NCBI RefSeq assembly: GCF_003259935.1
Contig: NZ_QLMH01000006.1
Span: forward strand, 62,001 to 126,000
Direction of reading: 5' to 3'
Origin: Paranoxybacillus vitaminiphilus
Lineage (GTDB): Bacteria; Bacillota; Bacilli; Bacillales; Anoxybacillaceae
Length of the DNA: 64,000 bases
The notes beneath the pieces were generated by a model, which searched no databases, had not been told where the DNA came from, and saw only the letters and a program-made list of their open reading frames with translations. How positions within the stretch are numbered: position 1 is the stretch's first letter; every line of letters begins with the position of its first letter. The translations under genes were made by a program, and so were the position numbers. Shown here one piece after another: positions 17,024 to 25,839 of the stretch.

Positions 17024-18160
17024 ATGGATATTGTTTTTTATTTAGCATTTATGATGATTGTCGGAGCTGCAATTGGGGGAGTAACGAACTCATTAGCGAT
17101 TAAAATGTTGTTCCGTCCGTATCATCCGATTTACATAGCGGGAAAGCGCCTGCCGTTTACTCCCGGTTTAATTCCAAAGCGCCGGGAAGAGCTCGCTTAT
17201 CAGATGGGACGAATGGTTGTTGAACATTTGTTAACTCCAGAAGGAATACGAAGAAAATTAACAGAGCAAACATTTATACAAGGTGTTGTGAAATGGGCAC
17301 AAGAAGAAGGGGAAAAATGGCTCAGCAGTGATAAGACAATTGGCGAACTCGTTACGTTGCTTGGAGTAAAGCAGCCTGAGGAAATGATTCAAAGGCGAAT
17401 AACTTCCTTGGTGGAAACGAAATATGAACAGTGGATGAAGGAAATCCGTTCCAAAACGATTCATGAAGCCTTTCCTGCTGAATTGCATGCGAAAGTAGAA
17501 GCAACATTTCCGGCGCTTGCCAACTACATTGCCGATAAAGCCATTGATTATTTTAACAGTGAGGAAGGAAAACAGCGTATTGATCGAATGGTTGGTGATT
17601 TCTTGTCAGGACGCGGCATGTTGGGAAATATGCTGCAAATGTTTCTCGGCAATGTGAGTTTAGCGGATAAAATTCAGCCGGAAATTATCAAGTTTTTAAA
17701 TAATGAAGGAACAAAAGAGTTATTGGCGAATCTTTTAGCAAAGGAATGGGACAAGCTGAAAGCATATAAACTCGCTGATGTTGAGGCGTGGATCGGTAAA
17801 GAAAGAGCAATGGATTTTGTAAAGAACTTCGTTGTCGAAAGCTTGGACATTGGCGAACTTTTAAACAAACCGCTTTCGACTGTTATCGCTCCATATAAGG
17901 AAACAATGATTCATCATTTGATTCCGAAAGCGGTAGACGTTTTGAGCGGGTTGGTTGTTGAAAAGGTTGATACGATCATTCAACGTTTGCAGTTAGAAGA
18001 GATTGTCCGCTCACAAGTCGAAACGTTTTCCGTAGAGCGTTTAGAGGAGATGATTTTATCCATTTCAAAACGGGAATTTAAAATGATTACTTATTTAGGC
18101 GCGCTTCTAGGCGGGATTATTGGCATCATACAGGGAATTGTCGGGTTAATCATTAGTTAA
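17024..18160 (+). CDS. yheB: DUF445 membrane protein YheB
   Basis: The 378-residue DUF445 protein has hydrophobic segments at both ends: residues about 3-25 containing [17 protein letters not shown], and a C-terminal [17 protein letters not shown]. The long middle is charged and helical, the layout of B. subtilis YheB. The role is unknown; it is expressed with spore genes. AGGGGAGAAGC precedes the ATG. It is divergent from the YheCD operon and followed by yheA after a strong hairpin. Confidence 0.9.
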   Translation: MDIVFYLAFMMIVGAAIGGVTNSLAIKMLFRPYHPIYIAGKRLPFTPGLIPKRREELAYQMGRMVVEHLLTPEGIRRKLTEQTFIQGVVKWAQEEGEKWLSSDKTIGELVTLLGVKQPEEMIQRRITSLVETKYEQWMKEIRSKTIHEAFPAELHAKVEATFPALANYIADKAIDYFNSEEGKQRIDRMVGDFLSGRGMLGNMLQMFLGNVSLADKIQPEIIKFLNNEGTKELLANLLAKEWDKLKAYKLADVEAWIGKERAMDFVKNFVVESLDIGELLNKPLSTVIAPYKETMIHHLIPKAVDVLSGLVVEKVDTIIQRLQLEEIVRSQVETFSVERLEEMILSISKREFKMITYLGALLGGIIGIIQGIVGLIIS

Positions 18161-18170
18161 AGTTGACATA

Positions 18171-18213
18171 CTGCCGTTCTCCTGTTCATATAATCCAATA
18201 GGAGAACGGCAGG
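18171..18213 (+). promoter_or_regulatory. Strong hairpin between yheB and yheA
   Basis: A perfect 13-bp stem, CTGCCGTTCTCCT / AGGAGAACGGCAG, with a 17-base loop is followed by GAATTTTT. It may be an attenuator or terminator. TTGACA (18163-18168) and TATAAT (18189-18194) overlap it but are 20 bases apart, longer than usual, so a promoter here is uncertain. Confidence 0.6.
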
Positions 18214-18235
18214 AATTTTTATGAGGAGGATTTTT

Positions 18236-18580
18236 ATGTCTATTTATGAAGTTGCTTACAACTTGGAAAAGGCGATTCGTCAAAGCGAAGAGTTTCAGCG
18301 TTTAAAAAAGATGTATGAAGAAATTCAACACGATGAAACGTCAAGCCGGATGTTCAATAACTTTCGCAACATTCAAATGCGGCTTCATCAAAAACAAATG
18401 ACAGGTGAGGAGATTTTGCCAGAGGAGATTGAGCAGGCGCAAAAGGTGGCAGCGTTAGTGCAGCAACATGACAAAATTGCGCAGCTGATGGAGTTAGAAC
18501 AGCGCATGAGCTTTCTAATTGCGGAATTGAACAAAATTGTGTTGAAGCCTCTTGAAGAGTTATATAACGAGTTTGAATAG
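18236..18580 (+). CDS. yheA: YlbF/YmcA-family protein YheA
   Basis: The 114-residue helical protein belongs to the YheA/UPF0342 branch of the YlbF/YmcA superfamily. It starts MSIYEVAYNLEKAIRQSEEF and is charged throughout with no membrane segment. The ATG at 18236 follows GAGGAGG; an earlier in-frame ATG at 18221 is upstream of that site. It follows yheB as in B. subtilis. The biochemical role is unknown. Confidence 0.88.
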   Translation: MSIYEVAYNLEKAIRQSEEFQRLKKMYEEIQHDETSSRMFNNFRNIQMRLHQKQMTGEEILPEEIEQAQKVAALVQQHDKIAQLMELEQRMSFLIAELNKIVLKPLEELYNEFE

Positions 18581-18612
18581 GGCTGACTTATAAGTGCCAG
18601 ACTTTATAGTCA
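18580..18612 (+). repeat. Degenerate half copy of the dispersed repeat
   Basis: GGGCTGACTTATAAGTGCCAG, beginning at the yheA stop, resembles the left end of the repeat. The right half is not recognisable. Confidence 0.5.
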
Positions 18613-18693
18613 ATTGTTTTATCGTAATGCCAGAGTGAAAAACAGCATTCCTGTAACGAAGAAATGAGACGTATACTTCCCCCTAATGAATTT

Positions 18694-18724
18694 AAACACT
18701 CATGGAAATGGGTGTTCTTTTTTT
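18694..18724 (+). terminator. Terminator after yheA
   Basis: The near-perfect stem AACACTCAT / ATGGGTGTT is followed by CTTTTTTTTG. The remainder of 18613-18786 holds only a short direct repeat of AAGTGACA before the next gene. Confidence 0.7.
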
Positions 18725-18786
18725 GTCCTTATTGTCATAGCTATAAGTGACAAGGTAAGTGACAACAGGAAAAGGGGGATACAGCC

Positions 18787-19653
18787 TTGATTTATAAATT
18801 GCTTGCTCTTAACATTGACGGGACGGTTTTAAAAAATAACGGACGCCTGCAAAAAGAAACGAAAGAAGCGATTGAATTTGTCAAACAAAAGGGAGTGTAT
18901 GTCACGCTATTAACGGGCCGAAATTTTTTATCAGCAAGAAAAGTCGCGAAAGCATTGAAGTTGAATGCGATGCTCGTTACGTTTCAAGGAGCGGTCATTG
19001 GAAAAACTCTCGATGAGAAAATATACGAAAAAACGATTTCTGAAGAGAAGACATTTAATATTGTTCAAGTGCTGGAGAATTTTGAGTGTAATATTCGTTT
19101 AATGCATGAACGTTACTCGATCGGTAACCGAAAAAAAATCCAAAAAAATCTCGTCGTACAAACGGTATTGTCAACGGGAGACCCGTTCGTTTATCCGACG
19201 CAATTTGTTGATTCGCTTGGAGATACGCTCCGTGATGAACCTTTAGCAGTGCCGAAAATAGACGTGTATTTTCCAAGCGAAGAAGAAAGAGACGAAGCGG
19301 CAAAAGTATTGCGCAAAGCTTTTTACGGAATTGACCTCATTATGCAGCCGAATTGGAAAATAGAGATTGTGACAAGTGGTGTCTCGAAATTAAACGGTTT
19401 AAAAAAATTAGGGGATTATTTGGGGATTTCTTTAAAGGAAATGGTCGTTATTGGCGACGGTCCAGACGATATTTCAGCGATTGAAGCGGCAGGATTAGGC
19501 GTGGCGATGGGAAATGCGCCGTCTGAAGTGAAAAGGGCAGCCGACTGGGTGACGCGTTCGAATGAACAACTAGGTGTCGCTTACATGATTAAGGAACATT
19601 TTCGCAAGCAGCAGCGTCTTGAATTTTTGCGGCAAATCAAGATTAATAGATAG
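18787..19653 (+). CDS. yhaX: Cof-type HAD-family protein, YhaX-like, with altered nucleophile
   Basis: The 288-residue cytoplasmic protein has the Cof-type HAD fold: motif II LLTGR, lysine motif KLNGLKKL, and motif IV VIGDGPDDISAIEAAG. Motif I is NIDGT where active phosphatases have DxDGT, so the nucleophilic Asp is Asn. Length and position next to hemZ match B. subtilis yhaX, a sporulation gene. The TTG start has GGGGGAT 6-7 bases upstream. Without the nucleophile it may be a non-catalytic or binding protein. Whether B. subtilis YhaX has the same change is not known to me. Confidence 0.8.
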   Translation: MIYKLLALNIDGTVLKNNGRLQKETKEAIEFVKQKGVYVTLLTGRNFLSARKVAKALKLNAMLVTFQGAVIGKTLDEKIYEKTISEEKTFNIVQVLENFECNIRLMHERYSIGNRKKIQKNLVVQTVLSTGDPFVYPTQFVDSLGDTLRDEPLAVPKIDVYFPSEEERDEAAKVLRKAFYGIDLIMQPNWKIEIVTSGVSKLNGLKKLGDYLGISLKEMVVIGDGPDDISAIEAAGLGVAMGNAPSEVKRAADWVTRSNEQLGVAYMIKEHFRKQQRLEFLRQIKINR

Positions 19654-19660
19654 TCGAAAA

Positions 19661-19762
19661 GAGGCTGGCAAAGGGTCAGACTCGACGGCAATATACTGTG
19701 CACTTTATTTGGCAGATGCACTTTATATCGTCGGGTCAGACCCTTATGTGACAGCTCTTTTT
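19661..19762 (+). repeat. Dispersed inverted repeat, copy 5 (divergent core)
   Basis: GAGGCTGGCAAAGGGTCAGAC at the left and GGGTCAGACCCTTATGTGAC at the right mark the ends, followed by a T-run. The core is unrelated in sequence (CGACGGCAATATA ... TATATCGTCG) yet still largely self-complementary. Confidence 0.8.
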
Positions 19763-19794
19763 TCAAATACCATTGAAAAGATATCATCGTTTTC

Positions 19795-19824
19795 TTGACG
19801 AACTTTCGTTATCTTCTGTACACT
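19795..19824 (+). promoter_or_regulatory. Probable sigma-A promoter for hemZ
   Basis: TTGACG and TACACT are separated by 18 bases, about 40 bases before the hemZ start. Confidence 0.45.
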
Positions 19825-19866
19825 TATATAAGTTTGACATGGAATTTCAAATGAAAGGTGATTCGA

Positions 19867-21363
19867 TTGCGAATTCAAATCAATGGGTTGCATCATGTGG
19901 AAAAGTTTCAGCGACCGCTTGAAGTGATAACGGATTTATTTTTTGAGGAAAATGAAATCTCACTCTTATCGATAGATGCTCCAGATGTCATCGTTACTTT
20001 TGAGTTAAACGGTAATGATCCATTGCATGTTCGAGGAACGCTTCGCGAAGCAGCAACAGGAAAAACGTTTGAAGCGGGCTATGAAAAAGATTTGCGTTTG
20101 TACACAGACGAAAAAGAACGTTTTAAACAAGTGAAAAATTCCGTTTCCCACGTGTATTTAACATTGCTTCAGGAATATACAGGCCTGTTGCAGCATTGGG
20201 GCATTTTAACGGGTGTCCGCCCTGTAAAGCTTTTGCATCAAAAGCTGCAATCCGGAATTTCTAAGGAAGAAGCACATAAACAATTGCGGGAAGACTATTT
20301 AGTAACAGATGAAAAAATTCGTCTCATGCAGCAAATTGTTGACCGGCAGCTGGCGGTCGTGCCTGATTTATACCATTTGGCACATGAAGTGAGTATTTAT
20401 ATCGGCATTCCGTTTTGTCCGACGAAATGCGCGTATTGCACGTTCCCGGCTTATGCGATTAACGGGCGCCAAGGCTCTGTTGATTCGTTTTTAGGCGGGC
20501 TTCATTATGAAATGAGGGAGATTGGCCGCTTTTTAAAAGAGCGCGGCATTAACATCACAACGATTTATTACGGCGGCGGCACACCGACAAGCATTACCGC
20601 GGAAGAAATGGACATGCTTTATGAAGAGATGTACGAATCATTTCCAAATGTAGAGCGCGTCCGCGAAATTACTGTGGAAGCCGGGCGTCCCGATACGATT
20701 ACCCCGGAGAAACTGGAAGTGCTCAAAAAGTGGAACATCGACCGAATCAGCATCAATCCGCAATCATACATTCAAGAAACGTTAAAAGCGATCGGCCGCC
20801 ATCATACGGTGGAAGAAACGATTGAAAAGTTTCATCTCGCGCGCAGCATGGGCATGAACAACATTAACATGGATTTAATTATCGGTCTTCCGGGAGAGGG
20901 AGTAGAAGAATTTAACTACACATTGGCGGAAACAGAAAAATTAATGCCGGAATCATTGACCGTTCATACGCTGTCATTTAAGCGCGCTTCCGAAATGACG
21001 AAAAACAAAGAAAAATACAAAGTTGCTGACCGAGATGAAATCAGCATGATGATGAAAAATGCGCAACAGTGGACGAAGCAGCATGGTTACGTTCCTTATT
21101 ACTTATATCGCCAAAAAAATATTCTTGGCAACCTTGAGAATGTCGGCTACGCACTTCCAGGGCAAGAAAGCATTTATAACATTATGATTATGGAAGAGAA
21201 GCAATCGATCATTGGGCTCGGCTGCGGTGCATCGAGCAAATTTGTTCATCCAGAGACAGGGAAAATCACGCGCTTTGCCAATCCGAAAGAACCGAAAGCT
21301 TATAATGATAATTATGTGTATTATACGGAAGAAAAGCTAAAGATAATGAAAGAAATATTTTAA
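19867..21363 (+). CDS. hemZ: Coproporphyrinogen III dehydrogenase-like radical SAM protein HemZ
   Basis: HemZ is a radical-SAM protein of the HemN family, linked to oxygen-independent haem synthesis in Bacillus. The 498-residue protein has the cluster motif CPTKCAYC (Cys about 184, 188, 191), followed by YYGGGTPTS and EAGRPDTIT, typical of the family. The extra N-terminal domain of about 165 residues is characteristic of HemZ. The TTG at 19867, after AAAGGTGAT, aligns with the usual start; a GTG at 19858 would add three residues. A repeat copy directly after the stop acts as terminator. Confidence 0.9.
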   Translation: MRIQINGLHHVEKFQRPLEVITDLFFEENEISLLSIDAPDVIVTFELNGNDPLHVRGTLREAATGKTFEAGYEKDLRLYTDEKERFKQVKNSVSHVYLTLLQEYTGLLQHWGILTGVRPVKLLHQKLQSGISKEEAHKQLREDYLVTDEKIRLMQQIVDRQLAVVPDLYHLAHEVSIYIGIPFCPTKCAYCTFPAYAINGRQGSVDSFLGGLHYEMREIGRFLKERGINITTIYYGGGTPTSITAEEMDMLYEEMYESFPNVERVREITVEAGRPDTITPEKLEVLKKWNIDRISINPQSYIQETLKAIGRHHTVEETIEKFHLARSMGMNNINMDLIIGLPGEGVEEFNYTLAETEKLMPESLTVHTLSFKRASEMTKNKEKYKVADRDEISMMMKNAQQWTKQHGYVPYYLYRQKNILGNLENVGYALPGQESIYNIMIMEEKQSIIGLGCGASSKFVHPETGKITRFANPKEPKAYNDNYVYYTEEKLKIMKEIF

Positions 21364-21367
21364 CATG

Positions 21368-21433
21368 AAAGGCTGGCCTGACTGTCAGATCAATGGTTTT
21401 TACGGGAGGTCAGACATTTTGGAGCCAGCCTTT
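21368..21433. repeat. Dispersed inverted repeat, copy 6 (short, convergent terminator)
   Basis: AAAGGCTGGCCTGACTGTCAG pairs with a right arm of AGGTCAGACA and GGAGCCAGCCTTT. It lies between convergent genes and forms a long hairpin with T-rich flanks on both strands. Confidence 0.8.
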
Positions 21434-21441
21434 ATTCATGA

Positions 21442-21984
21442 CTATGAGATGATAATGTGGAAAATGATTAGCATACTAGCCATCAATAACATTCCAATAT
21501 GGGCGAAACGAATGGAAGAATTCGCTTTATTTTTGGCAAGCATCATACCGATAACGGCTGCTGTAATCATCAATCCAGCAGCGGCGATTCCCGCATATTC
21601 ACGGAGTGTCAATTCTCCTTCTGCCATATACATTAATATCCCATGTATGGAAGCTAATGTAACGGCAGCTGCCCCGATTGGAATATGCCACTTTGTAAGT
21701 GTTCTTAATAGATTGATAAATAATGATTTCCCATTTGGAATTGTTTTTGTAAAAAAGGAAATTTTCCGCCGTAAAGGAAAAAGAGTTCCGGCAGCGACTG
21801 TGGCAGCAACCGCTCCCCATCCTAATAATTCTCCACCTTCTTCAACAAAGGCTTCATTTTCGTTTTCTTCTTCATGCCCCTCATATTCTTCATATTCTTC
21901 ATCATCAGCAAAAACAGGAATCGCTTGTCCGTAAGCGATATTGAGCATAAAAATAAACACGGACACCATCATTAATTTTTTCAT
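21442..21984 (-). CDS. Exported acidic-linker membrane protein with two His-x13-His helices
   Basis: The 180-residue protein has a signal peptide (about residues 1-27), then a very acidic Glu-rich linker, then about four membrane helices. Two helices each contain a His pair separated by 13 residues (WHIPIG...ASIHG and FAHIG...IFHI). This is the spacing of bis-His b-haem sites in ferric-reductase/NOX-type membranes. A di-haem b-type cytochrome is inferred. The ATG at 21984 is preferred over a GTG three codons upstream because GGGAG precedes it. It is last in the minus-strand redox cluster, 23 bases after the kinase gene. Confidence 0.65.
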   Translation of the reverse strand: MKKLMMVSVFIFMLNIAYGQAIPVFADDEEYEEYEGHEEENENEAFVEEGGELLGWGAVAATVAAGTLFPLRRKISFFTKTIPNGKSLFINLLRTLTKWHIPIGAAAVTLASIHGILMYMAEGELTLREYAGIAAAGLMITAAVIGMMLAKNKANSSIRFAHIGMLLMASMLIIFHIIIS

Positions 21985-22007
21985 AAACTCCACTCCCTAT
22001 TTTGAAG

Positions 22008-23330
22008 TTATTGAATAGGCTGCGGAAGCGTAACGATAAAACAACTTCCTTTTCCTTCTTCGCTCTGTACGCTGATTGTTCCACCATGAGTGTCAACAAT
22101 CCATTGTGCAATCGAAAGGCCAATCCCATTTCCTTCAAGTTGGCGTGATCGCGCTTTACTTACGCGGTAAAATCGTTCAAAGATGTGATGCAGATGTTCT
22201 TTCGGTATGCCGATCCCCGTATCGTTTATTTCGATTTTTATATTTTGCGATTCACGCGATATCATAATGCGAATGAGTCCATTTTCGACATTGTACTTTA
22301 CGGCATTATCGAGCAAAATAAGAAGCAGCTGCGTAATTCTCTCTTTATCCCCGTACATTGTTATTCCTTCTTGTATATTCGTGAGAAATTCAATATTTTT
22401 TTGTTCCGCCCAAGGGAGGCATTTCCTTATCAATTCATTAATAATCGGCTCAAGCTCAAACCATTGTTTATTCAACTCGACAGCATCGGCATCGGAGCGG
22501 GCGAGCAGCAATAAGTCATTAATTAATTTTGTCATTCTTTTTACTTCATCTTTCATATCATCTAATACTAGCAAGGAAAATTCGCCCATTTTCTCTCTTT
22601 CATCCGCTTCGATGACTTCAAGGGATGATTGGAAAATACTAAGCGGTGTACGCAGCTCATGGGAGGCATTGGCAACAAACTCTTTTTGTTTCTGAAAAGA
22701 CTTGGCTATTGGCACCATCGCTTTTCCGGACATATAGTAGCCGAGCAAAGCAGACAGACCGATAAATACGAGCGAAATTAAGCTTAATATCATTAATGAA
22801 GTTTTTACAACATAGGTTTGCATTGTAATATTTGTTCCGGTATAAATCGTTCCAATATATACCCCATTTTTAAATACGGATTTTCCGGAAAGCAGCAATG
22901 ATATTGTTTTTCCGTTTTGCATTTTGATTGTTTCATGGCGCACTTCTTCGTTTTGCGGAATCCATCCGTGAATCGTTTTTAGTATATTTTCGCGCAACTC
23001 TGGAAAAGATTCGTCTCCGTCTAGTATCTCCCCGTTCCGCGTTATGACATAATAGAAAAATGGAGCTTCTGGATTGTACTCAAGATAATCATTTCTCGCT
23101 TTGTTACTGCTTACATTTTTGGCATGATCATACCAATGAAAAAGCTCGTTTTTATGTTCAGCATATTCTGCCTCAGCTAATGTAATCACTTGCTCTTTTT
23201 GTTTATTTGTAATTAGCGATGACAGCAGGCTGTAACTGATGACTGTGAACGATATTAAAAAGATAACGATAAGACTTGTAAAAAGAAGAGTGAGACGGAA
23301 GCGGATTTTTTTAAACATTTTGTCGTTCAT
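22008..23330 (-). CDS. Two-component sensor histidine kinase
   Basis: The 440-residue membrane kinase has one helix near residues 12-34, an extracytoplasmic sensor of about 145 residues, and a second helix near 178-200. It then has a dimerisation domain with the phospho-His block ASHELRTPLS, an N box LLDNAVKYN, and G boxes DTGIGIP and GNGIGLSIAQ. The sensor is not a recognised domain. The start overlaps the response-regulator gene by 20 bases. The pair is embedded in the ApbE/di-haem cluster and probably controls it. Confidence 0.93.
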   Translation of the reverse strand: MNDKMFKKIRFRLTLLFTSLIVIFLISFTVISYSLLSSLITNKQKEQVITLAEAEYAEHKNELFHWYDHAKNVSSNKARNDYLEYNPEAPFFYYVITRNGEILDGDESFPELRENILKTIHGWIPQNEEVRHETIKMQNGKTISLLLSGKSVFKNGVYIGTIYTGTNITMQTYVVKTSLMILSLISLVFIGLSALLGYYMSGKAMVPIAKSFQKQKEFVANASHELRTPLSIFQSSLEVIEADEREKMGEFSLLVLDDMKDEVKRMTKLINDLLLLARSDADAVELNKQWFELEPIINELIRKCLPWAEQKNIEFLTNIQEGITMYGDKERITQLLLILLDNAVKYNVENGLIRIMISRESQNIKIEINDTGIGIPKEHLHHIFERFYRVSKARSRQLEGNGIGLSIAQWIVDTHGGTISVQSEEGKGSCFIVTLPQPIQ

Positions 23331-23991
23331 CGCTAAGCTTATAACCTACCCCTCGAATATTTTGAATAAGCGTACCGTCATCCCCAAGTTTTTTTCGTAA
23401 AAGACGAATAAAGGAGTCGATATTATTGCTTGTAATATTAGCGTCTAACCCCCAAATTCGTTCAATAATCAGTTCGCGGGGCAAAATTTGATTCGGATTG
23501 CGCATAAATAATTCCATTAATTGAAATTCGCGGTTTGTTAATGAAATTTTTTTACCTCCTTTTTTGATAGAGTATTCACTTAGATGAAGAGATAAGTCTC
23601 CTAGAGAAAGTTTTTCGGTTTGAAATGGTTTTGTTGCTCTTCTGGCGAGAGCACGAATTCGGGCAAGAAGTTCGGAAAATTCAAATGGTTTGACAATATA
23701 GTCGTCCGCTCCTAAGTCTAGGCCTTTCACCCGATCTTCAAGTGCATCTCTCGCTGTCAGCATGAGAATAGCTCCGTTAAAGCCTTCCTTGCGCAATGTT
23801 TTGCAAACTTCGGTTCCTTCTTTAATTGGCATCATCCAATCGAGAATTAATAAATCATAACTTGCTTGTTTCGCAAAATAATATGCATCTTCCCCGTTTT
23901 GCACCCAATCAACAGTATGATTTTCTTTTTTCAGCATATGAACAATCAGCTTGCCAAGCCGCATATCATCTTCTGCCAAGAGAATATACAT
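23311..23991 (-). CDS. OmpR-family response regulator
   Basis: The 226-residue protein has a receiver domain with the acidic pair near the start (AEDD), phospho-acceptor LLILDWMMP, and conserved Lys in YIVKPFEFSEL. A winged-helix C-terminus (SLTNREFQLMELF, NIRGVGYKL) follows. The ATG at 23991 follows GGTGGGAAAG; an alternative start is five codons upstream. It overlaps the membrane gene before it by 26 bases and the kinase gene after it, so the cluster is co-transcribed. Confidence 0.93.
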   Translation of the reverse strand: MYILLAEDDMRLGKLIVHMLKKENHTVDWVQNGEDAYYFAKQASYDLLILDWMMPIKEGTEVCKTLRKEGFNGAILMLTARDALEDRVKGLDLGADDYIVKPFEFSELLARIRALARRATKPFQTEKLSLGDLSLHLSEYSIKKGGKKISLTNREFQLMELFMRNPNQILPRELIIERIWGLDANITSNNIDSFIRLLRKKLGDDGTLIQNIRGVGYKLSDERQNV

Positions 23992-24550
23992 CTTTCCCAC
24001 CTTCATTGTGATGATTTTTTAAATGTTTTGGCGGTTTTGTAAGAAAACGAAAAATCATTAATAATAAAAAAATGGATATACTGCTGATATAAATGATTTT
24101 CACCCATGTTTCATCTGCGTCGCTTCCAACAAACATTCCGTGTATACTTGCAAAGATAAAGTTTGGCAAAATAAGAAGATGGACGGTTTTCCATATATTT
24201 CGCCCTACTTTTTTTAGTAAATCGCTTGTTAAAAATAGGAGAAACATTGAATAAAAAGAGATGATTCCTAATCCTGTAAAAAAAGGTTTATATTTTGCAA
24301 GGAACGGTACAAAAATTTCGAGTAGCGAAAATGGCTGATAACGATCAAAGTAGAGTAAAAAGCCGTGCAAAAATGCGAACAAAAATGCGAGCCATCCAGC
24401 TGTTTGATGGATGACAAGAAAGTGCTTGCCGATATTTCTTGGGATGATGCTCATATTTTGCATGATGCCAAAGCAGATAGATATAAAAAGGAGAAAATAG
24501 GCGCTTAATCCAGAAGCGCGAATCCATTCCCAAGTAGAAAATTCAATCAT
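23966..24550 (-). CDS. Ferric-reductase-like membrane protein (predicted di-haem)
   Basis: The 194-residue protein has about six membrane helices. The helix starting HQTAGWLAFLF has a second His 14 positions on, and the later helix starting HLLILPNFIF has one 13 positions on. H-x13-H and H-x12-H are the two haem-ligand pairs of ferric-reductase-like transmembrane domains, also seen in MsrQ-type proteins. No cytoplasmic FAD/NAD domain is attached. It follows apbE by two bases. A membrane electron-transfer role is inferred. Confidence 0.75.
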   Translation of the reverse strand: MIEFSTWEWIRASGLSAYFLLFISICFGIMQNMSIIPRNIGKHFLVIHQTAGWLAFLFAFLHGFLLYFDRYQPFSLLEIFVPFLAKYKPFFTGLGIISFYSMFLLFLTSDLLKKVGRNIWKTVHLLILPNFIFASIHGMFVGSDADETWVKIIYISSISIFLLLMIFRFLTKPPKHLKNHHNEGGKDVYSLGRR

Positions 24551-24552
24551 CT

Positions 24553-25488
24553 TTAAATCGCCAGCCTTTCAATATAACGCGAAATAGAAGGAGTTATAAG
24601 CAACTCTCTGCTTTCGGTCACGATCATACACGCTGATTGCGGAAATTTTTCTTTTAACCATTGCACACCTTGACGAGAAGGAAGCATGCAAAGTACTTTC
24701 GCAATCACTTCTGCTTCTGAGACGCACTCAGCAAAAACGGTTGCCTGGACAACATCGCTGACCGGATTTTTTCCAGTCTGGCCGTTAATGATATGATGAA
24801 CGGTGTCTCCGTTTACTTTCCAGCTTCGGTAAAGAACATTGGATGTTGCGATTGCGCCGGAAGAAATAAAAAATTGTGCGATATCTTCGTTTTCTGCAAA
24901 AGGATTTGCAACTCCTATTTTTCTGCCGGCATCTCCCCAAATGAACATATCACCTCCCGCATCAATAACTCCAGCGTTTATCCCTAAGTCTCTTAATAAA
25001 TGGTATGCTTTATCGACACTCCAGCCTTTGCCGATTCCTCCAAGGTCAATTTCCTCGGTTGTATGTTTGATTACAGCTTTTAATGCGGGAAAAAACGACA
25101 AGCTGTTTGCAGACGGCACACGAAATAAATCAATATTTTCTTTATGTTCGGGTAAAAAATGCTGCTTGTGAAAAGATTGCGTATAACCTATATTTTTCAT
25201 GATAGTTCCTACAAATGGGTTAAAATAAAATTCCGTCTTTACCGCATATTCGAACGCTGTTTGCAGGACGTCATAGAGAATAGGGTGAATTTGTATCACT
25301 GTCTCAGCAGGGACCTGATTTAATTTAGTTAATTCGCTGTCATCTAGGAAACGGGAGCAAATCTTTTCAAAAGTAGTAAACCAAGTTTGCACAAGCAGCT
25401 TCCAGTTGAGCGACCGCTTGTACTCTATTACTCGAACATTAATAGCCGTTCCCATACCGTTCATTGATAATGATTGTTCTTCACCCAT
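24553..25488 (-). CDS. apbE: ApbE-family FAD:protein FMN transferase
   Basis: ApbE proteins covalently attach FMN to Ser/Thr of redox proteins. The 311-residue product has the family blocks DSELTKLNQ, EIDLGGIGKGWSVDKA, NAGVIDAGGDMFIWG, a SSGAIATS loop and HHIINGQTGKNP. The ATG at 25488 follows AAGGAG; an upstream in-frame start lies in the preceding gene. No signal peptide or lipobox is seen, unlike many ApbE proteins, so it is probably cytoplasmic or exported differently. It starts two bases after the anchored protein gene and is followed two bases later by the ferric-reductase-like gene. Confidence 0.85.
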   Translation of the reverse strand: MGEEQSLSMNGMGTAINVRVIEYKRSLNWKLLVQTWFTTFEKICSRFLDDSELTKLNQVPAETVIQIHPILYDVLQTAFEYAVKTEFYFNPFVGTIMKNIGYTQSFHKQHFLPEHKENIDLFRVPSANSLSFFPALKAVIKHTTEEIDLGGIGKGWSVDKAYHLLRDLGINAGVIDAGGDMFIWGDAGRKIGVANPFAENEDIAQFFISSGAIATSNVLYRSWKVNGDTVHHIINGQTGKNPVSDVVQATVFAECVSEAEVIAKVLCMLPSRQGVQWLKEKFPQSACMIVTESRELLITPSISRYIERLAI

Positions 25489-25490
25489 TG

Positions 25491-25820
25491 TTATGATCTC
25501 CTTGTCCGGTTTTCTGCCGGCTGCAATCGGGAAGTTTGTGTTTTCGGTATGGCGATAATGGCTTCGTTCGAATATTCGACATCCCAATTTCCTTCATCCC
25601 AATCTAGCGACAGCAGCAGCTGCTCACGCTGTTTTTTTGCTTCATTCACTTCTACACTATTATTTTGAGATGAAACGGTTTCTTCTTTTAATGAGATTTG
25701 CGTCTTGTTTTGCTGCCCGTTGTCATGTGCGTCCGAATTGTTTACCAGCTGAAGAAAGCTTGTAAATACAGTAATACCGCCTAATCCTACAATCCATTTT
25801 GTCCATTTATTTGTTCTCAT
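25491..25820 (-). CDS. Membrane-anchored or exported protein of unknown function
   Basis: The 109-residue protein has an N-terminal hydrophobic segment (IVGLGGITVFTSFLQLV, about residues 10-26) preceded by positive charges. A polar tail rich in Asn, Gln, Glu and Ser follows. There is no lipobox and no Cys or haem motif. AGGTGA lies 8 bases before the ATG at 25820. It is sandwiched between the acidic exported protein and apbE with gaps of 19 and 2 bases, so it belongs to the same operon. It could be the partner or a scaffold; function unknown. Confidence 0.6.
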   Translation of the reverse strand: MRTNKWTKWIVGLGGITVFTSFLQLVNNSDAHDNGQQNKTQISLKEETVSSQNNSVEVNEAKKQREQLLLSLDWDEGNWDVEYSNEAIIAIPKTQTSRLQPAENRTRRS

Positions 25821-25839
25821 AAAGAACTTCACCTGCTTT

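Noticed and set aside
21365-21934. 189-codon plus-strand frame opposite the acidic membrane protein
   Set aside because: It is antisense to a coherent signal-peptide and helix protein, begins inside a repeat hairpin, and looks like low-complexity shadow coding.
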